From Bradyrhizobium sp. CB2312 (lineage in GTDB: Bacteria > Pseudomonadota > Alphaproteobacteria > Rhizobiales > Xanthobacteraceae), in the NCBI RefSeq assembly GCF_029714425.1, contig NZ_CP121668.1:3493501-3557500 (forward strand): 64,000 nucleotides of DNA, read 5' to 3'. Each line of letters begins with the position of its first letter. Position 1 is the stretch's first letter. Below are positions 36,813 to 45,528 of this stretch, one piece after another. The translations under genes were made by a program, and so were the position numbers. The notes beneath the pieces are model-generated. The model was not told where the DNA came from, did no database searches, and saw only the letters and a program-made list of their open reading frames with translations.

Positions 36813-39034
36813 TGCGAACCATGAGCACCCGCCATGTCACATCGGGTGAGAGCGCTCCTCTGGGGGCGACGGTCCTGCCGGGGGGCGTCAATTTCAGCGT
36901 GTTCTCCAAGCATGCGGTTCTGATCGAGCTCCTGCTGTTCGATGGCGAGCATGCCACCTTGCCCACAAGGATCATCCCTCTCGATCCGGATAAACATCGC
37001 ACGTATCACTACTGGCATGCGTTTGTGCCGGACCTCCAGCCGGGTCAGGTCTACGCGTATCGCGCCCACGGGGCCTACGATCCGGAACGCGGACTTTGGT
37101 TTGATCCCGAGAAGGTGCTCCTCGACCCTTACGGGCTTGCCGTAGCCGTCCCCGGGGCATACGACCGCTGGGCTGCAGCGCGCCCCGGCGACAACGTCGC
37201 CGTGGCGATGAAAAGCGTGGTCGCCGGTCTCGATCGGTACGATTGGGAAGGCGATACACCGCTCCAGCGGCCGTTCGCCGAGACCGTGATCTACGAGCTG
37301 CATGTGGGCGGCTTTACGTGCCATCCGACCTCCGGTGTCGCGATCGACAAGCGCGGTACATACGCCGGACTGGTCGAAAAGATTCCGTACCTCAAGGATC
37401 TGGGCGTCACAGCAGTGGAGCTGTTGCCGGTGTTCCAGTTCGACATGCAGGACGGCCCGCCAGGAAAGCCAAACTACTGGGGGTATTCGCCCGTTTCGTT
37501 CTTCGCGCCACATCAGGCGTACAGCTCACAAAGGAACGTGCTCGCCGTCCTCGACGAATTTCGCGACATGATCAAAGCATTCCACCGGGCTGGCCTTGAG
37601 GTCATCCTGGATGTTGTATTCAATCACACAGCCGAAGGCGGCTCTTCGGGGCCGACCTTGTGCTATCGGGGTCTGGCGAACGACGTGTATTACATCCTTG
37701 AGAGGGGTAGATCTCGTTATGCTGACTACACCGGCTGCGGCAACACGCTGAATGCCAACCAGTCAATCGTGCGCCGACTGATTCAGGATAGTCTGCGTTA
37801 CTGGGTCTCTCAGATGCATGTGGACGGGTTCCGATTCGATCTTGCCTCGATCCTATCGCGCGACGAGGACGGCCGACTGTTGCCGAACCCGCCCGTTCTC
37901 TGGGATATTGAATCTGATCCGCTGCTGGCCGGCACCAAGCTAATTGCAGAGGCATGGGATGCCGCCGGGATCTATCAGGTGGGAAGCTTTATCGGGGATC
38001 GATGGCAGGAATGGAATGGCCGGTTCCGCGACGACGTGCGGCGTTTCCTGAAGGGCGACAACGGCTCGGTCTCTGCCGTGGCCGCACGGATCCTGGGTAG
38101 CCCCGACATATACGGGCACAAGGAGCGCGAGCCCGAGCAAAGCGTCAATTTCGTGACTTGCCATGACGGGTTCACGCTCAACGATCTCGTCTCGTACAAC
38201 GACAAGCACAACGAAGCCAACGGCGAAAACAACCGCGATGGCTCCGATGGCAATTTGAGCTGGAACTGTGGCGTCGAGGGGCCAACCGATGACTCAACAG
38301 TCGAGGCGGTGCGCAACCGCCAAGTCAAGAATTTCTTCACGCTAGAGCTGCTATCGGCCGGGACGCCGATGCTGCTCATGGGCGACGAGGTGCGCCGAAC
38401 CCAGAGGGGCAACAATAACGCTTACTGCCAAGACTCTGAAATCAGCTGGTTCGATTGGAGTTTACTGGAGCGGCATGCCGATATTCATCGATTCGTAAAA
38501 GGCCTCATCAGGTTTCACCAGCTTCGTGATGTTCTGGCGGAAGAGGCTTCGCTCAGCCTCAATCAATTGCTTCGACGGGCGCACATCGAATGGCACGGGG
38601 TCGCACTCAAGTGCCCGGACTGGAGCGATCACTCGCACTCGCTTGCCTTCACGGGCGTTGTCGATGCAGTCCTCGACCGCCAGTTCCGCACCCACGGCCG
38701 AGGCAGCTCGCCAGTCCTGGACGTAAGAGCAGGACAGCAAAGTCAAAAAGGTAACTTTCGCGACCTGCGAAGGTTGCGCGGCCGATTTCTGCTCCACGGG
38801 ATACTCAACGCCTATTGGGAACCGCTGACCTTCGATTTGCCTCCAGTGTCCGCCGAGCATCGGCAAGGGTGGCGACGCTGCATTGATACTTCACGCGACT
38901 CACCCGATGATATCTGCCCATGGGAGCGCGCACCCGTCATAAGCCATGCGACATATGAAGCACAGCCGCGCTCGATGGTGCTCCTCGTAACGACACTCGA
39001 AACATCGCCGGAAACGGTCCCTGAATCGGAATAG
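36809..39034 (+). CDS. glgX: glycogen debranching enzyme GlgX
   Basis: A 741-residue GH13 enzyme: N-terminal CBM48-like domain (PLGATVLPGGVNFSVFSKHA), TIM barrel with DVVFNHTAEG, nucleophile DGFRFDLASIL, acid/base LIAEAWDAAG and TCHDGFTLNDLVSY. It cuts alpha-1,6 branches of phosphorylase limit dextrin, so it completes GlgP. Near the C-terminus, between HSLAFT and RFLLHGILNAYWEPL, about 40 residues rich in Arg/Gly/Ser (38655-38780) look extra against the usual short turn, in frame. It is coupled to glgP by a 4-bp overlap and ends the sugar block. Confidence 0.92.
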   Translation: MMRTMSTRHVTSGESAPLGATVLPGGVNFSVFSKHAVLIELLLFDGEHATLPTRIIPLDPDKHRTYHYWHAFVPDLQPGQVYAYRAHGAYDPERGLWFDPEKVLLDPYGLAVAVPGAYDRWAAARPGDNVAVAMKSVVAGLDRYDWEGDTPLQRPFAETVIYELHVGGFTCHPTSGVAIDKRGTYAGLVEKIPYLKDLGVTAVELLPVFQFDMQDGPPGKPNYWGYSPVSFFAPHQAYSSQRNVLAVLDEFRDMIKAFHRAGLEVILDVVFNHTAEGGSSGPTLCYRGLANDVYYILERGRSRYADYTGCGNTLNANQSIVRRLIQDSLRYWVSQMHVDGFRFDLASILSRDEDGRLLPNPPVLWDIESDPLLAGTKLIAEAWDAAGIYQVGSFIGDRWQEWNGRFRDDVRRFLKGDNGSVSAVAARILGSPDIYGHKEREPEQSVNFVTCHDGFTLNDLVSYNDKHNEANGENNRDGSDGNLSWNCGVEGPTDDSTVEAVRNRQVKNFFTLELLSAGTPMLLMGDEVRRTQRGNNNAYCQDSEISWFDWSLLERHADIHRFVKGLIRFHQLRDVLAEEASLSLNQLLRRAHIEWHGVALKCPDWSDHSHSLAFTGVVDAVLDRQFRTHGRGSSPVLDVRAGQQSQKGNFRDLRRLRGRFLLHGILNAYWEPLTFDLPPVSAEHRQGWRRCIDTSRDSPDDICPWERAPVISHATYEAQPRSMVLLVTTLETSPETVPESE

Positions 39035-39597
39035 ATACGAATCGAGATAGCTCCGTACGACGGAGACGCGACACCGTCACGACCCAAATCGGTCGCCGAC
39101 GGCACTGATTGCCATCGATCTTGGCGCGTCACCCTCGCGGGCTTCCGATCCGCGTCTGCGCTGGTTCGGATGCACGCTGGACGATCGTGTGATCATGGAC
39201 GATTTTCGCCGATCCGAATTGGCGCTCGTCTATCATCTTGCGAGCGTACTCGTGCTGGGATCGATCCGGCGCCAAGTCGACACTGCACTCTGCCGGGGAG
39301 CAAGCCCTCGGCTAGGAGAGGTGCTTCGTTATTTGGAAGAGAGGTGCTTCGTTATTTGGAAATGCCTGCTAGGCAATCGATATGACTAGAGGCGAATTGG
39401 CCCATTTTTCAAAACGCCCCTTGAAATCGTTGAATGATCAAACTGATTTTGATTCCGCTATTCGAATGTTGGATCCGTCGCGGCCGATACGACTCAAATC
39501 GCTGAGTTCGTTGAAAACAATGCTCCGCTGAACGCAAAGTCCAGGCGCGCATTTGGAAAGCTGCAGGGTCCGTCACGGTGCCTCCCATGGCTGAAAC
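39035..39597. other. gap without a convincing gene
   Basis: There is only a short frame translating IAIDLGASPSRASDPRLRWF then FRRSELALVYHLASVLVL, possibly an old remnant, and a perfect tandem duplication at 39316-39361. No operator or terminator is recognised. Confidence 0.4.
39316..39361. repeat. perfect 23-bp tandem duplication
   Basis: The unit beginning GAGAGGTGCTTCGTT occurs at 39316-39338 and again, without change, at 39339-39361. It looks like a recent slippage or repair duplication. Confidence 0.85.
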
Positions 39598-39795
39598 CTA
39601 GAACCGCGGACTTTGCGGTGGGAGCTTTCTGTTTCGTACGTACTTGAAGATGTCTAGATATTCAAGGCGTTGAGCTCCGTCCTCTGTCCAACCGAGGTCC
39701 ATCAGCGTTTGGCGAGCTTCGGCTAGACCGCAGCGCAATCCTTCAGCTTCGTCACATTCGTCGTCCATGTGTAGGATGAACCTAACGCCGGCCAC
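39598..39795 (-). CDS. small hypothetical protein
   Basis: A 65-residue frame: MAGVRFILHMDDECDEAEGL, then ARQTLMDLGWTEDGAQRLEY. Acidic N-terminal half and a basic C-terminus. No family recognised and no strong ribosome site. Confidence 0.3.
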   Translation of the reverse strand: MAGVRFILHMDDECDEAEGLRCGLAEARQTLMDLGWTEDGAQRLEYLDIFKYVRNRKLPPQSPRF

Positions 39796-39971
39796 GAATG
39801 GCTCAGTGCACGTTCGCCTATCACTCCTCTTCGGTTTACTGGGGGCGATTGGCCATGTCCTTCGTCGAGGCTGATACCGATCAATCTACAGATAGGCTTG
39901 ACACTCGCTGCCCGTGTTCTCATTATGTTCTGGGTTGAGAAGTTTCCTCGAACATCACGAGCGAACGTCGG

Positions 39972-41219
39972 ATGGCAACGACAGCCACCATCCTTCATGC
40001 GGATCTCGATGCCTTCTATGCTTCGGTAGAGCAGCTGCTTGATCCCTCCTTGCGCGGCAGACCCGTCGCCGTCGGTGGTGGAGTTGTGCTTGCCGCTTCC
40101 TACGAAGCCAGGGTCTTCGGGGTCCACGCAGGGATGCCCGGACGGCGAGCACGGGAACTCTGTCCGCAACTCATTTTTGTGAGCGGGCATTTCAAGGAAT
40201 ACCAACGGCTGGGCGACGCAGCCGTCAAGGTGATCGGCGATTTCACACCTCTCGTGGAGCGGATTTCCATCGACGAGGCCTTCGCCGACGTTGCTGGCTG
40301 TACCCATCTCTTCGGTCCACCGGACGATATTGCGAGGACAATCCGCCAACGCGTGCGGGCTGAGCTCGGCCTTCCGATTTCAGTCGGCCTAGCTCGCACC
40401 AACCATCTCGCAAAGATTGCGTCGCAAGTCGCCAAGCCCGATGGTCTTGTGATTGTCGATCCGGACACCGAGCTGCAATTCCTTCACCATTTGCCCGTCG
40501 AACTGATGTGGGGAGTGGGCCCGGTCACGAAGGCGCGGCTGGCCGAGATCCGCGTGCTGACGATCGGGCAGTTGGCGACGACACCGGGATGGTCGCTCGA
40601 GCAGCTGCTCGGTCCCGCTGCGGGCGAGAAACTTGCAGCATTGGCGTGGAATCGTGATCCACGGGAAATCAAGCCTCACCGCCGAGCCCGCTCGGTAGGA
40701 GCGCAATCGGCGATCGGCAGGAAGCCCGCCAAAGAGCAATTTTTTCGACCGACTCTGCTTCATCTTGCGGATCGAATCGGCACCCGGCTCCGAGCCAAGG
40801 CAAGACCGGGTCGAACCGTGACGGTCCGAGTTCGCTTCGCCAATCTGAACTCCGCTTCCCGCTCGATAACGCTCGACGCGCCGATCTCGACAACAGTGAT
40901 CCTTGCCGAACTCGCGGAGGACCTCGTGCGCGCCGTCCTCGCAGATCACCCTGACGAGAGGACTATTTCGCTTCTCGCGATCTCTGTGTCGCACCTTGAG
41001 GAGGGCTGGGATCTACAGCTAGACTTTCCGCTTGGGCTTCACGATGAGCCCCGTCGCCCCGGCAGCAAAATAGGCCTGGCACGTTGGGCGGCCGACCGTG
41101 CCGTCGATAAGATCCGCGATCGTTTTGGATCGGATGCAATTGGCTATGGCTCGGTGGCGCTAGGCATCTCTCGGTCGGTTCCTGACGAGTTTCGCGTACT
41201 CGCCGAAAAGGACCTGTGA
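39972..41219 (+). CDS. dinB: DNA polymerase IV
   Basis: A 415-residue Y-family polymerase: ILHADLDAFYASVEQ (first metal Asp), AASYEARVFGVHAGMP, VERISIDEAFADVAG (second Asp-Glu pair), PISVGLARTNHLAKIAS and the thumb/little-finger region with GVGPVTKARLAEI. It copies past DNA lesions with low fidelity. It is a solitary gene. No LexA-type box was recognised in the upstream 170 bp, but I cannot exclude a degenerate one. Confidence 0.94.
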   Translation: MATTATILHADLDAFYASVEQLLDPSLRGRPVAVGGGVVLAASYEARVFGVHAGMPGRRARELCPQLIFVSGHFKEYQRLGDAAVKVIGDFTPLVERISIDEAFADVAGCTHLFGPPDDIARTIRQRVRAELGLPISVGLARTNHLAKIASQVAKPDGLVIVDPDTELQFLHHLPVELMWGVGPVTKARLAEIRVLTIGQLATTPGWSLEQLLGPAAGEKLAALAWNRDPREIKPHRRARSVGAQSAIGRKPAKEQFFRPTLLHLADRIGTRLRAKARPGRTVTVRVRFANLNSASRSITLDAPISTTVILAELAEDLVRAVLADHPDERTISLLAISVSHLEEGWDLQLDFPLGLHDEPRRPGSKIGLARWAADRAVDKIRDRFGSDAIGYGSVALGISRSVPDEFRVLAEKDL

Positions 41220-41572
41220 CTGTCATCGGTCCATGGGAAAGGCCGCAGCATCGTGCGTCAGCGCACTGGCACGAGAACACCGCAACGAAATCGCAACGAA
41301 TTGGGTGAAACGACCGTGAAAAAAACGTGGCGGTAGCGCATGCTACAACAAGAAAGATCAACAGCTTAGAAGATGCTCACTGCGTTCGGGACGCAGGACA
41401 TCCCTCAGTCAGATCGCAACTTGGACCGAATGTCGGTATCGGTGGTTGCCCTCCCGCAACCACCGGTTCTTGCGATATCGGCGCAGGGATCCGGAATGGT
41501 CTCCTTTAGGTGACTCAAGCAAGCGCGCCTCCCTTGATCGGCATCACCTTCTTGGGATCGAGCCAGTAGTCG
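41220..41572. other. gap with a possible C-terminal gene remnant
   Basis: On the minus strand around 41513-41580 a frame ends IDYWLDPKKVMPIKGGALA-stop, which looks like a protein tail without a body. Otherwise nothing is recognised. Confidence 0.3.
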
Positions 41573-41999
41573 ATCCGATCAGCCCAAGCGGTCGCAAGTG
41601 CCTATGCCCGCGAGGGGGCGGACATCGTCATCGCGTATCTTAACGAAGATGAGGATGCGGCCGAGGTCAAGGCGCTGGTCGAGCGGGAAGGGCGCAAGGC
41701 TGTCCTGATTGCCGGCGACATCAGCAATCCCGATCATTGCCGCTCCATCGTCCATCGCGCGGTCGAGGACCTCGGGGGAATCGACATCCTCGTCAACAAC
41801 GCGGCCCATCAGGCGACGTTCGAGGACATCCAAGACATCAGCGACGAGGAATGGCAACGAACCTTCGAAGTGAACATCCACGCCATGTTCTATTTGGCCA
41901 AGGCTGCCGTCCCGCCCACGGGGCCGGGGGGGGCGATCTGAATACGGCTTCCGTGAACTCGGACATGCCGAACCCGAGCCTGCTCGCCTATCTCCCTAC
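41573..41999 (+). pseudogene. short-chain dehydrogenase fragment
   Basis: The frame reads AVASAYAREGADIVIAYLNE, LIAGDISNPDHCRSIVHRAV, GGIDILVNNAAHQATFEDIQ and TFEVNIHAMFYLAKAAVP, typical of the glucose-1-dehydrogenase-like SDRs. The cofactor loop at the start is missing. A shift in the G-run near 41930 leads to NTASVNSDMPNPSLLAY in a new frame, and the gene then stops abruptly where Hsp20 sequence begins. The catalytic Tyr-Lys part is lost. Confidence 0.85.
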
Positions 42000-42343
42000 A
42001 ACATCGAGCGTCTCGACGAGAACAGCTTCCAGATCTCGGTAGCGCTCGCCGGCTTCAGCCCGGCCGAGGTCGTCCTGACGCTCGAGCAGAACGTCTTGAC
42101 GCTAAAAGGCCACAAGAGCGAGAAGGAGGGCAAGACCTTCCTGCATCGCGGCATCTCGGCCCGCAACTTCAAGCGGCAGTTCATCCTCGCCGACCACGTC
42201 GAGCTCAGGGCGCCAGTTTCGAGAACGGCTTGCTTGTCATCGACCTGCAGCGGGAAATCCCCGAGGCGATGAAGCCGCGCCGCATTGCGATCAACGGCGC
42301 CGTGCCCAGCAACGTCACGCAGATCGAATCCAAGGCCGCCTGA
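42000..42343 (+). pseudogene. Hsp20 small heat-shock protein, truncated and frameshifted
   Basis: It begins mid-protein at PYNIERLDENSFQISVALAG and runs through GFSPAEVVLTLEQNVLTLKG and ILADHVEL. A one-base deletion near 42210 follows, then ENGLLVIDLQREIPEAMKPR to the stop at 42343. It is about 80% like the intact Hsp20 at 44011 by eye. The first ~40 residues are replaced by SDR sequence. Confidence 0.85.
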
Positions 42344-42426
42344 GGCCATCCTGCAGAACAGTGACCAAGCCGCGCGGTTCTTTCTGCGCCGCTATCCCTC
42401 AACTCGTCTTGGAAAAGGAGGAAGCC

Positions 42427-42737
42427 ATGCGGCCGACGACCGCTCGTCACGACAAAGTTGTCGATCTCAATGTCATCATCCATCACGGTACGGTTTTCGG
42501 GCATCCCCGGGACGTGGTCTCCGATCCTTCTCTCAGCGTGTCCGAGAAACGCGCCATCCTGGCGTCGTGGGCAACGGACGCTTCTGCGATCGCATCGTTC
42601 CGTCACTGCGATCCCCCGAGGGGCCGAAGGCGCCGGTCACTATCGACGAGATTTTGGAGGCGCTTTGCGCGCTGGACGAAGGCACACGGAACCCTCCCAG
42701 GGGCAAGCCGATGCGGATGCGGCCGTCCATAAACTGA
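42427..42737 (+). pseudogene. small conserved ORF after Hsp20, copy 1, frameshifted
   Basis: MRPTTARHDKVVDLNVIIHH, then HPRDVVSDPSLSVSEKRAIL and ASWATDASAIAS. One base is missing near 42599; in the next frame PSLRSPEGPKAPVTIDEILE and ALCALDEGTRNPPRGKPMRM follow. A second copy lies after the other Hsp20 gene. Function unknown; the EKRAILASWASDASAI core marks the family. Confidence 0.7.
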
Positions 42738-43191
42738 CATCGTCCAAAGTGAGCAATTGCGGACTGGTAGCGTGTACCGCCGACATAAAACCGCCGCCGG
42801 CTCCCAGGTCGGCGGGTTCTTCACTCGAACTCTGCCCCTCCATCGCCCATGGCCGACGCGGCCCGAGAAAGCTTGCACCGTCCTATTAGAGCCGGCGAGG
42901 CCACCATTGACGTCCGCGACAGACCAAATCAACCGAGTGGATAATCTGCCCCTCAAACGTGACGACGAAAGCTCGATAAGTTCTTATCGGGCTCCGCTAC
43001 AGGTTTTTCCGAAAAGTAAGGCCCGATTGCCGGCCAAATTCATTTGAATATGGCGGCATCCGGCTGGGGGCCGGTGCCCTCCGGCCAGCTCGGCCGGCGA
43101 GCTCTCATGTTGATGTGCAACCTTAGATTCCTGGCCAAAACCAGCCGCGCATGCGAAGCTGGCAGATATTTAGCGTTTCGGAGGGAAGCCG
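42738..43191. other. gap, no convincing gene
   Basis: Short overlapping frames on both strands only, with no ribosome sites, recognisable motifs or strong hairpins. Confidence 0.35.
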
Positions 43192-43272
43192 ATGCGCCTC
43201 GTTTTGCCTTACCTTGGAATTGGCTTGTGCGCCTCGCTGGCCGCGTGGATGTCGCTAATGCTGCTCTACTGA
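43192..43272 (+). CDS. 26-residue hydrophobic peptide ORF
   Basis: MRLVLPYLGIGLCASLAAWM then SLMLLY: nearly all of it could be one membrane helix. CGGAGGGAAGCC, a strong ribosome-binding sequence, lies 5-11 bases before the ATG. It may be a small membrane peptide; very short ORFs occur by chance, so support rests on the ribosome site and hydrophobicity. Confidence 0.35.
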   Translation: MRLVLPYLGIGLCASLAAWMSLMLLY

Positions 43273-43550
43273 CGCAGCAGGCCTTCACCTGACGGTAGCA
43301 TCCGAACGTAAGTCCCGCTCTCATGAAGTTCGAGCCAGCCGCGCTCGATTGCGAACTTGAGGCCGGCACCGAACTCGGGCCCGCTGGCCTTCAGCGTGAA
43401 CAGAAACGGTGCGTTGATCTTCTCGATATGGATCCGGCCGTCCTGGACTGGCTCAATCTGGCCAGCGAGCTCGAGGAGCTTGCGCGCGGCGGCTTCGGGG
43501 TCAGCGAAGGGACGTTCTCCGGTCGTTTTCAATTCAGCGCTCCCCGGCAT
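43266..43550 (-). CDS. small hypothetical protein, GWLELHESGTYV family
   Basis: 94 residues: DPEAAARKLLELAGQIEPVQ, IEKINAPFLFTLKASGPEFG, then FAIERGWLELHESGTYVRML. The C-terminal motif recurs as remnants at 48115-48203 and 58492-58560, so this is the one complete-looking copy of a family in the window. It looks like a small DNA-associated or winged-helix fold, but that is a guess. Confidence 0.6.
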   Translation of the reverse strand: MPGSAELKTTGERPFADPEAAARKLLELAGQIEPVQDGRIHIEKINAPFLFTLKASGPEFGAGLKFAIERGWLELHESGTYVRMLPSGEGLLRQ

Positions 43551-44010
43551 CAGATAGACGGTGGGTTAGTGGCGGATGTCTTGGTGCCCCACAAGGCAAT
43601 GCATGGCTCCGGTCAACGACCGTTCTCTCGCTCGAAGACTCAACGTCGAAGGCCGCAGCGATTGAGTACGCTGCGGCCCCCCCGTTTCAAAATCGTGGGC
43701 TGAAAGATCTAGATGGAGTATGCAGCCAACCTAGGTGTCGCAACCTGAGCACCGCAATTGAGGAACTAAGCGAATCTTGGCCCCTGGGTTCCTTCGATTG
43801 CCCACTTGCACGACAACAGCGCTTAACCAGACCGCCCGTCACGGCGATAGAATTTTTCGTCACCCTCTTGAAACTTCTTCGGTCGTGGCGGATTTTTTGA
43901 TCGCCGCAGACATAGTGGCCGGGGCGCCTTCGGGGCCCCGCAATCAAGGCGGGCGCCGGAAGGTGTCCGGGGCCAGCTCGTACCCAACTTGCTCTTTGGA
44001 GGATTTGGCT
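43551..44010. other. leader region of the Hsp20 gene
   Basis: 460 bp without a credible gene. It contains a GC-rich inverted stretch near 43915-43960 (GGCCGGGGCGCC...GGGGCC) upstream of Hsp20 that might form an RNA hairpin. No FixK box. Confidence 0.3.
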
Positions 44011-44463
44011 ATGAGGTATGATTGGACTCCCCTGTGGAGGTCGACCATCGGGTTCGACCACCTGTTTGACATTCTCGACGAGGTCCAGCGGACCGCCGAA
44101 GAGACCTATCCCCCCTATAACATCGAGCGGCTCGATGAGAACCGCTTCCAGATCTCGGTGGCGCTCGCCGGATTCTCACCGGACGAGGTGGGCCTTACGG
44201 TGGAGCAGAATGTCCTGACATTGGAAGGCCACAAGGCCGAGAAGGACGAGAAGACCTTTCTGCATCGCGGAATGTCGACACGGTCGTTCAAGCGCCAGTT
44301 CACCTTGGCTGACCACGTCGAGGTCAAGGGCGCGCACTTCGAGAATGGTCTGTTGGTCATCGAGCTTCAGCGCGAGATTCCCGAGGCCATGAAGCCGCGG
44401 CGCATCGCCATCGCGGGCGCAAGCGCCGGGCAGGTCAAGCAGATCGAGGGCAAGGCCGCTTGA
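44011..44463 (+). CDS. Hsp20 family small heat-shock protein
   Basis: A 150-residue chaperone. N-terminal arm MRYDWTPLWRSTIGFDHLFD, alpha-crystallin domain NRFQISVALAGFSPDEVGLT to ENGLLVIELQREIPEAMKPR, and a C-terminal tail with QIEGKAA. It holds unfolding proteins as large oligomers. GGAGG lies about 8 bases before the ATG. A degraded second copy is at 42000-42343. Confidence 0.93.
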   Translation: MRYDWTPLWRSTIGFDHLFDILDEVQRTAEETYPPYNIERLDENRFQISVALAGFSPDEVGLTVEQNVLTLEGHKAEKDEKTFLHRGMSTRSFKRQFTLADHVEVKGAHFENGLLVIELQREIPEAMKPRRIAIAGASAGQVKQIEGKAA

Positions 44464-44547
44464 CAAACCCGCGGCTCGTTTCGATTGCAGCCGCGCGGGT
44501 GCTCCCGCGCGGCCACCTTAATGCGACTTATGATGGGAGGTTTAGTC

Positions 44548-44866
44548 ATGCGGACGCCGCCCGCACACGATAACGTCTTCGATTTAAATGCTCTTCTTCA
44601 TCCCGGCATGGTGTCTCGCATCCGCGCGAGATCGTCGCTGACCCGAGAGTCTGGTCGAGAAGCGGGCCATCCTCGCGTCATGGGCTTCTGATGCCTCGGC
44701 GATCGCGTCCTGTCCAGCGCTACGCTCGTTGGGCGGACTAAAGACGCCTGTTCATATCGACGAAATCCTGGAAGCGCGACGCGCGCGAGACGCAAACGGT
44801 GCACGCAACCCGCCGGGCGGCAGGCCCATGCGTCTGCGCTCGGCCGAGCGCCGCGCGGCGGCGTGA
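44548..44866 (+). pseudogene. small conserved ORF after Hsp20, copy 2, frameshifted
   Basis: It begins MRTPPAHDNVFDLNALLHPG. After that two shifts are needed: HPREIVADPR in one frame, then VEKRAILASWASDASAIASC and LKTPVHIDEILEARRARDAN in another, to a stop at 44866. It is the same family as 42427-42737 and also broken. Confidence 0.7.
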
Positions 44867-44887
44867 GCGAGAGGCCACAAGGATTCC

Positions 44888-45094
44888 ATGACTGACGTCA
44901 CACAGTTGATTCCGGGTCGCTTCTATTGGGTCCTTGTGCGCTCAAGCACGAAAAATCCCGAGTGGCAGCCGGCCCGCTTCAACGGCGCTACTTGCCAAGG
45001 CGACGGCGCGAGGTGGGACTTCATCGGCTTCAATAGCGACGTCGGTCATCATTTCGTCGAGGTCGTCGACATCGGCTCAGAACTACTGTCCTAA
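44888..45094 (+). CDS. small hypothetical protein
   Basis: 68 residues, MTDVTQLIPGRFYWVLVRSS, then FIGFNSDVGHHFVEVVDIGS: a short beta-rich protein of the type often found near phage or plasmid genes. AAGGATTCC lies just upstream of the ATG. No function known. Confidence 0.5.
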   Translation: MTDVTQLIPGRFYWVLVRSSTKNPEWQPARFNGATCQGDGARWDFIGFNSDVGHHFVEVVDIGSELLS

Positions 45095-45261
45095 ACGCTC
45101 GCGTTCTTTCTGAGGCCCGAACAGGGCAATGCGCGTGGGCTAAGGCAGCTTTTGGCCCAAAAGCGGACTTCCGTAGAGAGCGCCACTTGTTTCTAGCTCA
45201 TGGTTGCATCCGGTGCTAGCGTACATCCTGTGATAGTTTGCCATCCTTCGAGGAGATAGAT

Positions 45262-45528
45262 ATGAAAGCTTTTCTGCTAGCTGCCTTGGCCGCATTTTTA
45301 ATCACGTCTGCCGCCGCGGCTCCCAAGACGGTTACTTCTCCCGGTAACCAAATCGCCAGTAGCTCGGTCGCATGTTCTACCTCGGGTAGCGGCTTCGGAA
45401 GCTATCCATCTGGCTGCCGGAACGGCGCGAATTTCAAGAGCTATAACGAATGCAAGGAGGCTGGCGTCAAGCGCGGCTGGAGACACGAAGATATGGCCTG
45501 GTACTGCAGCGGATTGGGCCTGCAATAG
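45262..45528 (+). CDS. small secreted cysteine-containing protein
   Basis: 88 residues. AGGAG lies 6-8 bases before ATG 45262. Signal peptide MKAFLLAALAAFLITSAAAA, mature part with four cysteines: SSVACSTSGSGFGSYPSGCR, NECKEAGVKRGWRHEDMAWY, CSG. Probably a disulphide-bonded periplasmic protein. A paralogue broken by one base lies at 60269-60534 on the other strand. Function unknown. Confidence 0.75.
   Translation: MKAFLLAALAAFLITSAAAAPKTVTSPGNQIASSSVACSTSGSGFGSYPSGCRNGANFKSYNECKEAGVKRGWRHEDMAWYCSGLGLQ

Noticed and set aside
39871..39884. CTGATACCGATCAA before dinB as a ninth FixK box
   Set aside because: The first half-site is CTG instead of TTG, and dinB has no link to low oxygen.
41534..41547. 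TTGATCGGCATCAC as a FixK box before the SDR fragment
   Set aside because: The last half-site is CAC instead of CAA, and the sequence lies in what looks like the tail of a minus-strand gene remnant.
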